Shown here: piece by piece, positions 34,328 through 42,452 of the stretch
Layout: each line of letters starts with the position of its first letter
How positions within the stretch are numbered: position 1 is the stretch's first letter
DNA from: Acidobacteriaceae bacterium
GTDB lineage: Bacteria; Acidobacteriota; Terriglobia; Terriglobales; Acidobacteriaceae
Length of the DNA: 48,309 nt
Assembly (NCBI GenBank): GCA_003166855.1
Contig: PMUM01000143.1
Span: forward strand, 1,680-49,988
Direction of reading: 5' to 3'
Notes under the pieces: generated by a model
What the model was told of the DNA's origin: nothing
Database searches by the model: none
Seen by the model: the letters and a program-made list of their open reading frames with translations, nothing else
Made by a program: the position numbers and the translations under genes

Positions 34328-35314
34328 TTACTGTTGCTGCTGCTGCGGAGGATTGCTAGGCGGATTCGGCTGTCCGAACCCTCCACTCGACGGCGTGGTC
34401 GGACTATTCCCGAATCCCGAGGAAGACGGGCCCAAGCCGCTGCTGTTGCCAAAGCCACTGCCAGGCTGACTGCTGCTGCCATTCTGCCCGTTGACGTTGG
34501 GCGCCTGGCCGAATCCCTGCAGCATGGGTTGGTAAGGGGTCCTGATCAACCGCCCCTGATCCTGCGCCGGATCGTAAACAAAGACCCAATCTTTATATTT
34601 TTTCTTGTGATTGAATTCGCGGTAGGTCGAGTCCTTGATGGGACTGTTGCTGGCGACTCCGACGATGGGCCCGCCGATGATCTGTCCTGAGCCCAACTGG
34701 TTGCTGCCTGGACTGCTGCTGCCCGGTCCTGTCGGATTCGCGCCAGTTGCGTCCGGAGACGTCTGCGATCCCGGCTGAGACGGATCTGCTGGCGGTGTAC
34801 CGGCCGTTGGCTGATTCTGACCGAGCGGCGAATTGGGGCTCGCCCCAAACGAAGGGGTCGCGCCGAAGGCAGAAGGCTGACCTCCCGGGCCGCCGTTCAA
34901 TCCTCCCGCATTCGCACCGATGGGATTCGCCCCGGGAATCGTCCCGCCGCCGAATCCGCTCATCGACATCTGGACTTCGCCGAAGTGCAGCAGTTTGAAA
35001 TCCGCGCACTTGCCGCTCCTGCAGTTCAGCGGATCCTTATATCGTTTGCGCAGAAACCGCATGTTGTTCGCACTCTCGAGATCTTCAATCTTCGTCGGAT
35101 AGCGCCCGAATTTCTTGTAGTACGCGCGGATCGCCCGCGAATATTGCACTCCGCGATGAATCATCTCCTCTTCGCGGTCGCGCTTGATTTCGAAGGTGAT
35201 GGATGGGACGATCACTCCCGCGAAGATGACCATCAACGCCATCGCCAGCAGCAGCGTTAGCATGATGTAGCCGTGCTCGGCAGGATTTCGTCGAATTTGT
35301 GAGTTCAACTTCAT
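34328..35314 (-). CDS. Type II secretion / pilus pseudopilin-like protein with long disordered tail
   Basis: A 328-aa protein. ATG 35314 is chosen; the longer frame to 35347 runs into the repeat. A prepilin-like N-terminus follows NPAEHG: the Gly15-Tyr16 processing site and a helix YIMLTLLLAMALMVIFAGV. The Glu normally at position +5 is Thr here. Then comes a GspG-like helix/loop (YSRAIRAYYKKFGRYPTKIE) and a small Cys pair region (NCRSGKC). About residues 120-225 and 270-328 are low-complexity Gly/Ser/Pro/Asn/Gln, around a conserved island KKKYKDWVFVYDPAQ. The end is a run of glutamines. Last gene of the pil operon. Minor pseudopilin or assembly protein is likely; export route inferred. Confidence 0.7.
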   Translation of the reverse strand: MKLNSQIRRNPAEHGYIMLTLLLAMALMVIFAGVIVPSITFEIKRDREEEMIHRGVQYSRAIRAYYKKFGRYPTKIEDLESANNMRFLRKRYKDPLNCRSGKCADFKLLHFGEVQMSMSGFGGGTIPGANPIGANAGGLNGGPGGQPSAFGATPSFGASPNSPLGQNQPTAGTPPADPSQPGSQTSPDATGANPTGPGSSSPGSNQLGSGQIIGGPIVGVASNSPIKDSTYREFNHKKKYKDWVFVYDPAQDQGRLIRTPYQPMLQGFGQAPNVNGQNGSSSQPGSGFGNSSGLGPSSSGFGNSPTTPSSGGFGQPNPPSNPPQQQQQ

Positions 35315-35322
35315 AAGAGCAC

Positions 35323-35445
35323 AGGTTTCAACGTGCACAGGTTTCAAGGTTTCAGAGTTTCAAGGTTTCAAAGCTAGTTCGCTGATGGTTTGACCTTGAA
35401 ACATTGAAACATTTGAAACCTTTGAAACCTTTGAAACCTTGAAAC
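35323..35445. repeat. Inverted array of GTTTCA units inside the pil operon
   Basis: Five GTTTCA units (35325-35372) face six TGAAAC units (about 35396-35445) across a 24-base spacer. Units are spaced 8-16 bases, often as AAGGTTTC. The whole can fold as a long hairpin in DNA or in the operon transcript. Lies between the PilP-like gene stop and the pseudopilin start; a related array is at 38341-38434. Confidence 0.85.
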
Positions 35446-35446
35446 T

Positions 35447-36055
35447 TTACCCTTGTGTGAGCGGAATATTCTGCGGCGGACCGCTATACACCATGTCCTG
35501 AATGGAAACCGAGGTCGGCGTAATGTGAATCACTTTGTATCGCCGGTCCACGATTTCACCTTCACCCGCCACGAAAACATCCTCGCCCGTCATCGACTTC
35601 AGAAATATCTTCTTCGGCTCGCCGGGTCTGCTCGCGAAGCCATAAAACTTCAGCGGGATGGGCGGAGGCGCTGCTTGTACCGGAGGAGACCATGGTGTTG
35701 GTGCCTTCTGCGCGTCCGTCACTCCGGGTGCGCCCGGCTTAGGAATGACCACATCTTCCGCCTGCGACACAAAAATGTTTCTTCCGCGGCCTTCGTACAC
35801 CGTCTGCTCGGTGGAGGCCAGTAAATCCAGCCGCAGCGTCGGATCCAGATTCTCCACGCGCGGTTTCTTCCCGGGCTTTCCTCCCGGACGTACTGTCACA
35901 CGCGGAGCGATGGGCGCCGCGGCCTGCGCGCTCGATGCCGGCGTCGACGAATCTGACAGCATCGGGATGATCTCGTACGCCATCGCCAGAACCGCGATGA
36001 CGCCGAGCACCGCCGCCCACATCGTCTGCTTCTTGTTGTCCAATCCCAGTTGCAC
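35447..36055 (-). CDS. PilP/GspC-like inner-membrane linker protein
   Basis: A 202-aa protein. GTG 36055 abuts the pilO stop (TAA-GTG). A short cytoplasmic head precedes a membrane helix (about 12-33). A Pro/Ala-rich linker follows (about 40-62), then an ERGRNIFVSQAE-like motif region (GRGRNIFV, about 87-94) and, after a second Pro-rich stretch, a beta domain (IPLKFYGFASRPGEPKKIFL through RRYKVIHITPTSVSIQDM, about 133-190). This is the homology-region layout of GspC or PilP, which link the inner-membrane platform to the secretin. It belongs to pilM-N-O. The role is inferred from position and layout. Confidence 0.65.
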   Translation of the reverse strand: MQLGLDNKKQTMWAAVLGVIAVLAMAYEIIPMLSDSSTPASSAQAAAPIAPRVTVRPGGKPGKKPRVENLDPTLRLDLLASTEQTVYEGRGRNIFVSQAEDVVIPKPGAPGVTDAQKAPTPWSPPVQAAPPPIPLKFYGFASRPGEPKKIFLKSMTGEDVFVAGEGEIVDRRYKVIHITPTSVSIQDMVYSGPPQNIPLTQG

Positions 36056-36595
36056 TTACGATCCTGCCTTCAAATACGTTTCCAGCTTCATGCTCAACTT
36101 GACCGGGCCCTGCTGTTGGCCGCCCAGGGTCACACCGTCAATGATAAAAAACATCTCGTCCCGTTCCAGCGCGTTGATGAACTTTGCCAGAGAAGTGTAG
36201 CTACCCGCGAAGTCCGCTTCGATCTCCACCGGCTGCAGTCCGCCAACTTCCGCGTCGTGCACCTTGTATTTTTCCTGATCCAGCACCACGCCATTGGCCG
36301 CGCCGAGTTTGCCAAGTTGCGTGGGAATCTGCGATTGCTGGGAAGGGAAGCGCTTCTTGTAAAAGTCGGTGATCTGGTGACCGGCGAGCACTACCTTCTG
36401 CGGAAGATCCTTCAGCGGCGCGACCTGCCGCGTTTTCGTAATCAATTCCGTCTGCAGCGTGTTCAATTCCTGGCGGCGCGTTTCGGCCGAGCCCACCAGC
36501 GGCGAAAAGTAAACAATCGCTGCCAGCAGATCGACTCCGGCCATGATGGCGATGGCCATCTTCAGATTCTTCCGGGTTCGCCGCAGGTCTGGCAT
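36056..36595 (-). CDS. pilO: Type IV pilus assembly protein PilO
   Basis: A 179-aa bitopic protein. A short basic head is followed by a membrane helix (about 12-31) and a coiled-coil segment (RRQELNTLQTELITKTRQ, about 40-57), then a ferredoxin-like domain with VEIEADFAGSYTSLAKFINALER (about 123-145), the PilO hallmark, and a strand KLSMKLETYL at the end. PilO pairs with PilN in the periplasmic alignment subcomplex. The ATG abuts the pilN stop (TAA-ATG), so the genes are coupled. Confidence 0.85.
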   Translation of the reverse strand: MPDLRRTRKNLKMAIAIMAGVDLLAAIVYFSPLVGSAETRRQELNTLQTELITKTRQVAPLKDLPQKVVLAGHQITDFYKKRFPSQQSQIPTQLGKLGAANGVVLDQEKYKVHDAEVGGLQPVEIEADFAGSYTSLAKFINALERDEMFFIIDGVTLGGQQQGPVKLSMKLETYLKAGS

Positions 36596-37279
36596 TTAGT
36601 GTTTACCTCCTGCCGGCGCGGCGCTCTTCGGCTTGACTGCGGCTTTCGGCGTTACTTCTGCCTTCGATTTTGTCTCCGTCTTGGGTGCCGCAGGGGCAGC
36701 AGCGAGGACGATCGGTTCAGGAATGTAAATCGCAACAATGTCGAAGCGTTCGGTGTCGCCAGTCTGTGACTGTTCGGCGTGTCCGGCTTCGACCCGGGTT
36801 TGCGCGAAGCGCCGCGAGTCTTCCATGCGGCGCGCCAGTTCGAGAGCCCGATCCCGTGAATCGCCCGCCACCGTCATCTTCAACCCGAGTTGGTTGTCCT
36901 CATCCAGTTGCGGGCTGATCGATTCCAGGTGTACGTGCGGCGGCATCACCTTCTCCAGATTTTCCAGCACCCGCGTCCACGAAAACGCCTTGCGCTCGAT
37001 CAACTGGTTCAAGAACTGCGACTCGTCACGGGTGGTGCGGTTTTCCGGCAGGTTCAGGATTCTCTCCGCTTCGGCCCGTATCCGGTCACGATCGCCAATC
37101 ATCGCTTTCTTCTCGGCGATCGCAGCGCGGTCGCGACGTGCATTGACCCATCCCGTAACGTCGAGCGCTAACAGCACCAGCGTCAGAAGCGCAACTGCGC
37201 CCACAGCGGTGCCCCAGCGCATCCAAAACTGCCGCGCATCTTCGTACGGCTGGCTCGCGAGATTGATATCGAGACGCAT
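36596..37279 (-). CDS. pilN: Type IV pilus assembly protein PilN
   Basis: A 227-aa bitopic protein. The first residues MRLDINLASQPYED replace the usual INLLP motif that docks in PilM. The membrane helix is at about 22-43 and a coiled coil at about 47-78 (RRDRAAIAEKKAMIGDRD). A PilN-like core FSWTRVLENLEKVMPPHVHLESI (about 98-120) is followed by GLKMTVAGDSRDRALELARRM. The last 40 residues are Ala/Lys/Pro-rich and longer than in classical PilN. It lies between pilM (upstream, 77-base gap with an inverted repeat) and pilO (no gap). Confidence 0.85.
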   Translation of the reverse strand: MRLDINLASQPYEDARQFWMRWGTAVGAVALLTLVLLALDVTGWVNARRDRAAIAEKKAMIGDRDRIRAEAERILNLPENRTTRDESQFLNQLIERKAFSWTRVLENLEKVMPPHVHLESISPQLDEDNQLGLKMTVAGDSRDRALELARRMEDSRRFAQTRVEAGHAEQSQTGDTERFDIVAIYIPEPIVLAAAPAAPKTETKSKAEVTPKAAVKPKSAAPAGGKH

Positions 37280-37287
37280 AATGTAAA

Positions 37288-37347
37288 CCAGTTGTCAGTT
37301 GCCAGCCGCCAGTAGGTTTTCGCTGGCAACTGGCAACCGACAACTGG
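37288..37347. repeat. Inverted CAGTTGTCAGTTGCCAG repeat between pilM and pilN
   Basis: Left arm CCAGTTGTCAGTTGCCAGC (37288-37306); right arm begins GCTGGCAACTGGCAACC (37322-37338) and ends GACAACTGG. Fifteen bases separate the arms. The pairing is imperfect by one inserted 'TGGCAAC' unit, as expected for a unit-based repeat. It fills the short gap between two co-transcribed genes and includes the pilN ribosome binding region. Confidence 0.75.
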
Positions 37348-37356
37348 CTGCTGCGG

Positions 37357-38253
37357 TTAAGAGATCAGTGCTCCCACCACTCCGGCCATTCTCCAGCGCG
37401 GCACGGACCCTCCCATGCTCGCGCCCAGTTGCGCCGAAGACACGAGTTCCTGCACCTCGGCTCCGGTCTGCGCGCGCAGTGCCGGCGCCGCGCCGCCCGC
37501 TTCCGGCAGTCCCGCCACAAAAATCTTCTCTATATTCAGGTGGTAAGTGTCCTGGAAAAACACCACCGACGGATACACTTCCTCCGCCAGTTGCTCTCCC
37601 GTGATCGTTACCCCCCGCGTATTTTCCAGCGTGCGGAACAGTTGCAACTGATCTTCATTCAGGATCGCAATGCTGGTCGTGTGCGCGTCCACCTTGATGA
37701 CCAGCGTCGGCTTCTTCGCGTCGGCAGCACCGATCGCCGCCAGCGTAGAAGGCAGCACCACGCCCGGATTGAATCCCGCCTCGCGGAACGCAGCCTCGTA
37801 ATCGTCGATCACGCTGGCCATGGCCACGGCCGCCACCACTCGTACCTCGTTGTTGACCTTCTGCGCGTGATAGGAAACTTTCGCTTTGTCCACGTCAAAC
37901 GGCAAGGACTTTTTCAACCGGAACCGCACCACGCCCAGAGCCTCTTCGTGATCGGAGGGCAGAGTATCGAACTCCACGAGCATCACGCGCACGGCGGCGT
38001 CCGGCACGATCGCAATCACGTCTTTGGAGCGTTGCGCCACGCCGCCCAGCGCCGCTTCAATTCCTTCGCGCACCGCGCCGCGCTGCCGCAGATTGTTCTC
38101 CACCAGGTCGGGGATCACGCTGCCCGGCGCCAGTTCGCGCGCAGCCGATGCTTCCAGGCCGTTTCCCTGGTCGGAAAAGCGCCCGGCGAGCACGCGGTCC
38201 ACCGCGATTTCGCAGGCCAGTTTCGGCTTAGGTATGTTGGAATTTGAACTCAT
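37357..38253 (-). CDS. pilM: Type IV pilus assembly protein PilM
   Basis: A 298-aa actin-like cytoplasmic ATPase that binds the PilN tail. Visible are the strand-loop pattern CEIAVDRVLAGRFS at the N-terminus, DVIAIVPDAAVRVMLVEFDTLP (about 79-100), RFRLKKSLPFDVDKAKVSYHA (about 111-131, a PilM signature), VAAVAMASVIDDYEAAFREAGF (about 140-161) and LVIKVDAHTTSIAILN (the second phosphate-like motif, about 185-200). It is shorter than typical (about 350 aa), lacking part of the nucleotide-site subdomain. It starts the M-N-O part of the operon, 187 bases after pilB, where a repeat array lies. Confidence 0.85.
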   Translation of the reverse strand: MSSNSNIPKPKLACEIAVDRVLAGRFSDQGNGLEASAARELAPGSVIPDLVENNLRQRGAVREGIEAALGGVAQRSKDVIAIVPDAAVRVMLVEFDTLPSDHEEALGVVRFRLKKSLPFDVDKAKVSYHAQKVNNEVRVVAAVAMASVIDDYEAAFREAGFNPGVVLPSTLAAIGAADAKKPTLVIKVDAHTTSIAILNEDQLQLFRTLENTRGVTITGEQLAEEVYPSVVFFQDTYHLNIEKIFVAGLPEAGGAAPALRAQTGAEVQELVSSAQLGASMGGSVPRWRMAGVVGALIS

Positions 38254-38340
38254 TTCCCGAGAACGCCCCTGACAGAAACTACTCTATAAATCAGAACCCG
38301 AATCATGCACAAATGCAATAGCTGAGAGGGCACTGGAGAA

Positions 38341-38434
38341 AGGTTTCAATGTTTCAGGGTTTCGGGGTTTCAAAGTCTCCTACCGACTGAGCAACTCTGA
38401 AACCTTGTAACCTTGAAACTTGAAACCTGAAACC
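38341..38434. repeat. Second inverted GTTTCA array, between pilB and pilM
   Basis: Three GTTTCA units and one GTTTCG variant (38341-38375) face four TGAAAC units and one variant (about 38395-38434). It is the same family as 35323-35445 but more diverged. It lies just upstream of the pilB stop at 38441 in the transcript direction order pilB then pilM. Confidence 0.8.
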
Positions 38435-38440
38435 TGACTC

Positions 38441-40111
38441 CTACCTCATCGCCTCGATGAACGTAACTTTGTTGATCTCTTTCAGCGTGGTCATGCCCAG
38501 TCGGACTTTGTCCAGGGCCGACTCACGCAGGAAGCGCATGCCCTCATCGCGCGCGGCGCGCCGGATCTCCGACGTCGGCTTCTTGGCCAGAATCATCTCG
38601 CGGATGCGGTCGCTCAAATCCAGCAGTTCGTGAATCGCGGTTCGGCCGCGGAATCCCGTGCCCGCGCACTCAATGCAGCCCGGCCCTTCATACAGGGGAA
38701 CACTCCCCCACTGCGCCGGATCCAGTCCGCTGGCTTCGAGAATGTCGGGGGCATAATGCACTTCTGTGCGGCACGACTCGCAAATCAACCGCACCAGCCG
38801 TTGTGCCAGAATGCAGTTCAAGGCCGAAACAAAGTTGTAAGGCTCGACGCCCATATTCAGGAAGCGCCCGATCACGTCGACCACGTTGTTGGCGTGAACG
38901 GTGGTGAATACAAGATGTCCGGTCAGCGCCGACTGAATTGCAATCTGCGCCGTTTCCGCGTCGCGGATTTCGCCCACCATGATCTTGTCCGGATCGTGAC
39001 GCAGAATCGAGCGTAGTCCGCGCGCAAACGTCAATCCCTTTTTCTCGTTCACCGGAATCTGTGTAATACCGCGCAACTGATACTCGACCGGATCTTCAAT
39101 CGTGATGATCTTGTCTTCGTCGGTCTTGATTTCATTGACCGCGGCGTAAAGGGTGGTCGTCTTGCCGCTGCCCGTTGGCCCCGTCACCAGCACCATGCCG
39201 TAGGGTTCCTTGATGTAGCGGCGGAAGCGGCGCAGGTCGTCCTCGTCAAACCCAACTACATCCAGCGTCAGCGTGCGGAACTTCTCGCTCATCGACTCTT
39301 TGTCGAGCACGCGGAGCACAGCGTCTTCGCCGTGAATCGACGGCATGATCGATACGCGGAAGTCGATGGCGCGCCCGTTGTATTTCACGCGGAAGCGGCC
39401 GTCCTGGGGCACGCGCCGCTCGGAAATATCGAGCTCGCTCATGACCTTGATACGCGAAATCACCGTCGAGTGGTGCTCTTTGCCGATGGGCGGCATGGCC
39501 TGCGTCAGCACGCCGTCGATGCGGAACTTAATAACCACCGAGTCGTCGCGAGTCTCAATGTGAATATCGGAAGCGCGCCGCTGCAGCGCGGTGAAAATCG
39601 TGGTATCGACCAGCCGGATGATCGGGCTGGTATCGCCCGTCGCCGTCAGCTTGTCGATGGTGAGCGTCTCTTCCACGCCCGTGTTCTCGTCCTCGCGGAC
39701 GATCTGGAAGCCTTCACTCGCACTTTCCAGCACGCGCTGCGATTGCTCGGTCTTCTTGAGAATGTCCGAAATTTGTTTGAGCGTCGAAACCTTGGTGATG
39801 ATGCGCTGCTTCAACAGCAGGCTGATCTCGTCGATCATCATCAGCTGGCTGGGATCGGCGATCGCGATGGCGAGCTTGCCGTCGGCCGTCTCTTCCAGCG
39901 GCACAAAGTTGTAGCGGAACATCAGTTCGACTGGGATCTTCTTGAACAGTTCGTGATGGAGTTCGAAGCCCGAGAGGTCGATGAATTCGCAGCGGTAGCG
40001 CCGCGCCACATCCTGCGCGCGCTCCAGGTCGGTGATGGGATTGCCCGTCGGGCTGATCGGCCCGCCGTTCCCACCGTTCACGAACAATGATTTTTTATCG
40101 GCTGTTGCCAT
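38441..40111 (-). CDS. pilB: PilB/GspE-type pilus extension ATPase
   Basis: A 556-aa hexameric secretion ATPase. The N-terminal domain (1-150) is MshE/GspE-like. Then follow RRASDIHIE (178-186), an arginine-finger region RRVPQDGRF (232-240), Walker A GPTGSGKT (311-318), the Asp box IITIEDPVEYQ, Walker B with GEIRD (380-384), and the His box TGHLVFTTVHANN. A tetracysteine zinc site (C444, C447, C479, C482) is typical of PilB/GspE and absent from PilT. It powers pilin polymerisation. It sits between pilC and pilM; no PilT retraction ATPase is in the window. Confidence 0.93.
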   Translation of the reverse strand: MATADKKSLFVNGGNGGPISPTGNPITDLERAQDVARRYRCEFIDLSGFELHHELFKKIPVELMFRYNFVPLEETADGKLAIAIADPSQLMMIDEISLLLKQRIITKVSTLKQISDILKKTEQSQRVLESASEGFQIVREDENTGVEETLTIDKLTATGDTSPIIRLVDTTIFTALQRRASDIHIETRDDSVVIKFRIDGVLTQAMPPIGKEHHSTVISRIKVMSELDISERRVPQDGRFRVKYNGRAIDFRVSIMPSIHGEDAVLRVLDKESMSEKFRTLTLDVVGFDEDDLRRFRRYIKEPYGMVLVTGPTGSGKTTTLYAAVNEIKTDEDKIITIEDPVEYQLRGITQIPVNEKKGLTFARGLRSILRHDPDKIMVGEIRDAETAQIAIQSALTGHLVFTTVHANNVVDVIGRFLNMGVEPYNFVSALNCILAQRLVRLICESCRTEVHYAPDILEASGLDPAQWGSVPLYEGPGCIECAGTGFRGRTAIHELLDLSDRIREMILAKKPTSEIRRAARDEGMRFLRESALDKVRLGMTTLKEINKVTFIEAMR

Positions 40112-40233
40112 TTTTTACCTGCGTCCGCGACCCAAAGTCCTCGTCCCTTCACCCGTCATCCGGATGCCCCCGGGTGCCCCATTTCTCGCGTCTTTGCGAG
40201 AAGTGGGGATTTTGCGAAAATCTGTTTTGCCGC

Positions 40234-41433
40234 TTAATGCACGCCCATGCTGAAAATCGGCAAATACAGCGAGATCAGCACGCCGCCTACAAAAACCGCC
40301 ATGATCATCAGAATGATCGGCTCAATCAGCGCCATCGACGCGCCCAGCGCCGTTTGCACATCTTCCTCATAAAATTCCGCCACGGAGTTCAGCATGGACG
40401 GCAGCGCTCCGGTGGATTCGCCCACTTCAATCATTTCCACCGCCAGCTCCGGAAAAATCTTCTGCTCCTCCAGGCTGCCCGCCAGTCCCTGTCCCTCGCG
40501 CACCCGGACGCCCGCCCGCATCACACCCTTTAAGATGCGCCGGCTGGTCATCGAAGCGCCTGCCGTTTCCATCGCCGGCACCAGCGGCAAGCCGCCTTGC
40601 AGCAGGGTCGCCAGCATCCGCGAAAAGCTTGCCACCTGATGTTTCAGCCGGATATCCCCCAGCAGCGGAATGCTCAAAATCACGCGGTCAATGCGGTCCG
40701 CGCCGCGATCGGTATCCTTCCAGCGCCAAAACACGAATCCGAAGACCGCCAGCCCGACCAACACATACGGAGCGTACCTTTGTGCGTTCTGCCCAACTGC
40801 CAGCATGAAAAGCGTGATCGCCGGCAGCTTCTGATCCAGACTCTCGAATAGTTCCCCAAACTTGGGCACAACGTATGTGAACAGAAACGTCACCATGATC
40901 AGCACCACGGTGACCAGCAGCGTCGGATAAATCAGCGACACAAACAGCTTCTTGCGAAACGTCATCGCCAGCCGCTGGAAGCCGATGTAGCGCGTCAGCA
41001 CCTCGTCGATGTTGCCGCTCTTCTCACCCGCCATCAGCGTCGTGGTGTAAATCTTGGGCACGATCCCCTGCGCAGCGAACGAGTCGGAGAGCAACTCTCC
41101 ACCTTTGACCCGCTCCCGCACGTTCTCCAGAATCTGTTTCAGTTGCGCGTCTTTCTGCCGCTTGATCAGTAGTTCCAGCGAGTTCAGGATGGGCAGCCCG
41201 GCCCGGATCAGCGTCAGAAACTGCTGGTTGAACACCAGAAACGTGCTCTGTTTCAGCTTCCGCCGCCGCCGCATCGAAACGCCGGACGTCAGCATTCCCT
41301 GGGGCTTGACCCAGTAGACGAGGTAGCCCTGCTGCGAGAAGCGGTCGCGCACCTCGGCTTCCGAGTAGCCCTGCTCGATGTGCTGCTGGACCCGCCCGCG
41401 ATCGTCCGCGATTTTTATTACAAATTCCGCCAT
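40234..41433 (-). CDS. pilC: PilC/GspF-type inner-membrane platform protein
   Basis: A 399-aa platform protein. It starts with a short strand domain (VIKIADDRGRV, FSQQGYLVYWVK) and continues with two repeated T2SSF helical bundles (about 70-190 and 270-390): LVFNQQFLTLIRAGLPI ... AQGIVPKIYTTTLMAGEKSGN, then QVASFSRMLATLLQGGLPLVPAM ... EVGESTGALPSMLN. Three membrane helices follow the usual pattern. PilC holds the pilus base and is rotated by PilB. Gap to pilB is 122 bases. Confidence 0.93.
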   Translation of the reverse strand: MAEFVIKIADDRGRVQQHIEQGYSEAEVRDRFSQQGYLVYWVKPQGMLTSGVSMRRRRKLKQSTFLVFNQQFLTLIRAGLPILNSLELLIKRQKDAQLKQILENVRERVKGGELLSDSFAAQGIVPKIYTTTLMAGEKSGNIDEVLTRYIGFQRLAMTFRKKLFVSLIYPTLLVTVVLIMVTFLFTYVVPKFGELFESLDQKLPAITLFMLAVGQNAQRYAPYVLVGLAVFGFVFWRWKDTDRGADRIDRVILSIPLLGDIRLKHQVASFSRMLATLLQGGLPLVPAMETAGASMTSRRILKGVMRAGVRVREGQGLAGSLEEQKIFPELAVEMIEVGESTGALPSMLNSVAEFYEEDVQTALGASMALIEPIILMIMAVFVGGVLISLYLPIFSMGVH

Positions 41434-41560
41434 TTGCCGACTTTTCTACCGTTTTTCCGGAGATACGCCTTATCGCTCAGTCTAACATTCTCACAACTAT
41501 TCTAAGCCGCCAACCCCCCTGAAACGCCCTCTCGCCAGTACCGCAAGTAACCCCCGGCTC

Positions 41561-41605
41561 ATGTGGGGACAGCCGCCCTAGGCTGTCCGCCAAGCGAAGC
41601 TTGGC
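41561..41605. repeat. GACAGCCG-type palindromic element, copy 2
   Basis: First hairpin: GGGGACAGCCGCC and GGCTGTCC (41566-41588). Second hairpin: GCCAAGC (41589-41595), GAA loop, GCTTGGC (41599-41605). Lies between lolA and pilC. Layout is the same as copy 1 and copy 3, but the second hairpin has a different, still self-complementary, sequence. Confidence 0.85.
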
Positions 41606-41621
41606 TGGTTGTGCTGGACCC

Positions 41622-42290
41622 TTAGGGCTCCAGCCCCCCCTCCACCGTCTCGGTCCCCGCCGGAGGCTTAAACTCAAACCGCCCATCCCCAATCGCCACG
41701 TCTTCCTTCATCCCGCCAAAGCGGTATTCCGTCGCTGCCCCATCCACTTCCTGGATGACGATCCGCGCAATCTGGTGGTCCGGTGTGACCTCCAGAAGAA
41801 TCTCGCTCACCCGATCCGCCAAAGCCTGCGGCACCCCACGCAATACCATGTTCCCCGCCGCCAGCGGCTCTACATCCGGAGCCAGAGACAATCCCTGCAA
41901 CTCTTTCTCCAGCTTGGTCTTACCCAACAAGAACGCCAGAGGGGATCGAACATCCTCCAGCTTCTTGGCCGCCGTCTTCCGCGCCTGCCGGTCCGCCGGG
42001 ACATAAAACCACGCATCTTTCCCGTCGCTGACAAACAGCTTCTCCCTGGGAGAACGGTACTCCCACCGCATCTTGCCAGGTTTTTTCAGCCACAAGGTCC
42101 CGGTCTCGGTCCGCTCCATCCCTGACCCGCGATACACCTCGGTAAAGTCCGCCTCGAGCGAGCGCAGATGGTTGTAGTGGGCGTCGACGGCGGCAGCCAT
42201 GGTCTTCACATCAGCGGCGAAAGCAGCCACCGCAAGGACTGCAGTCATCAGACACCACACCATCGCAAAGCGAAGCCAACGAACTCGCAT
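41622..42290 (-). CDS. lolA: Outer-membrane lipoprotein carrier protein LolA
   Basis: A 222-aa periplasmic chaperone with signal peptide (1-24, ending AFAA). The incomplete beta-barrel signature is visible: SLEADFTEVYRGSG (about 44-57), GTLWLKKPGKMRWEYRSP (about 64-81), LFVSDGKDAWFYVP and the C-terminal strand EYRFGGMKEDVAIGDGRFEFKPP. It moves lipoproteins from LolCDE to the outer membrane receptor LolB, or to other sites in organisms without LolB. Here it lies in the pilus region, between the methyltransferase and pilC. The gap to the methyltransferase is 162 bases, so an independent promoter is possible. Confidence 0.88.
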   Translation of the reverse strand: MRVRWLRFAMVWCLMTAVLAVAAFAADVKTMAAAVDAHYNHLRSLEADFTEVYRGSGMERTETGTLWLKKPGKMRWEYRSPREKLFVSDGKDAWFYVPADRQARKTAAKKLEDVRSPLAFLLGKTKLEKELQGLSLAPDVEPLAAGNMVLRGVPQALADRVSEILLEVTPDHQIARIVIQEVDGAATEYRFGGMKEDVAIGDGRFEFKPPAGTETVEGGLEP

Positions 42291-42452
42291 CTCGATAATT
42301 TTTCACCGGGTACCCGCCCAAGTGTCAGCACCCTCGCGCAAACTCGGGAGGGAAACACGGGGCAGGCTCCTGCGGGGGGACTCCTGCCACGATTGTAAGC
42401 CGTGCCGCAGCACTTGTCATTCACCGCGGGCAGATGCTTTACCGAGGCGCAC

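Noticed and set aside
35323-35445. CRISPR array
   Set aside because: Units are 6-8 bases, irregularly spaced and arranged as inverted arms; there are no spacers of constant length and no cas genes.
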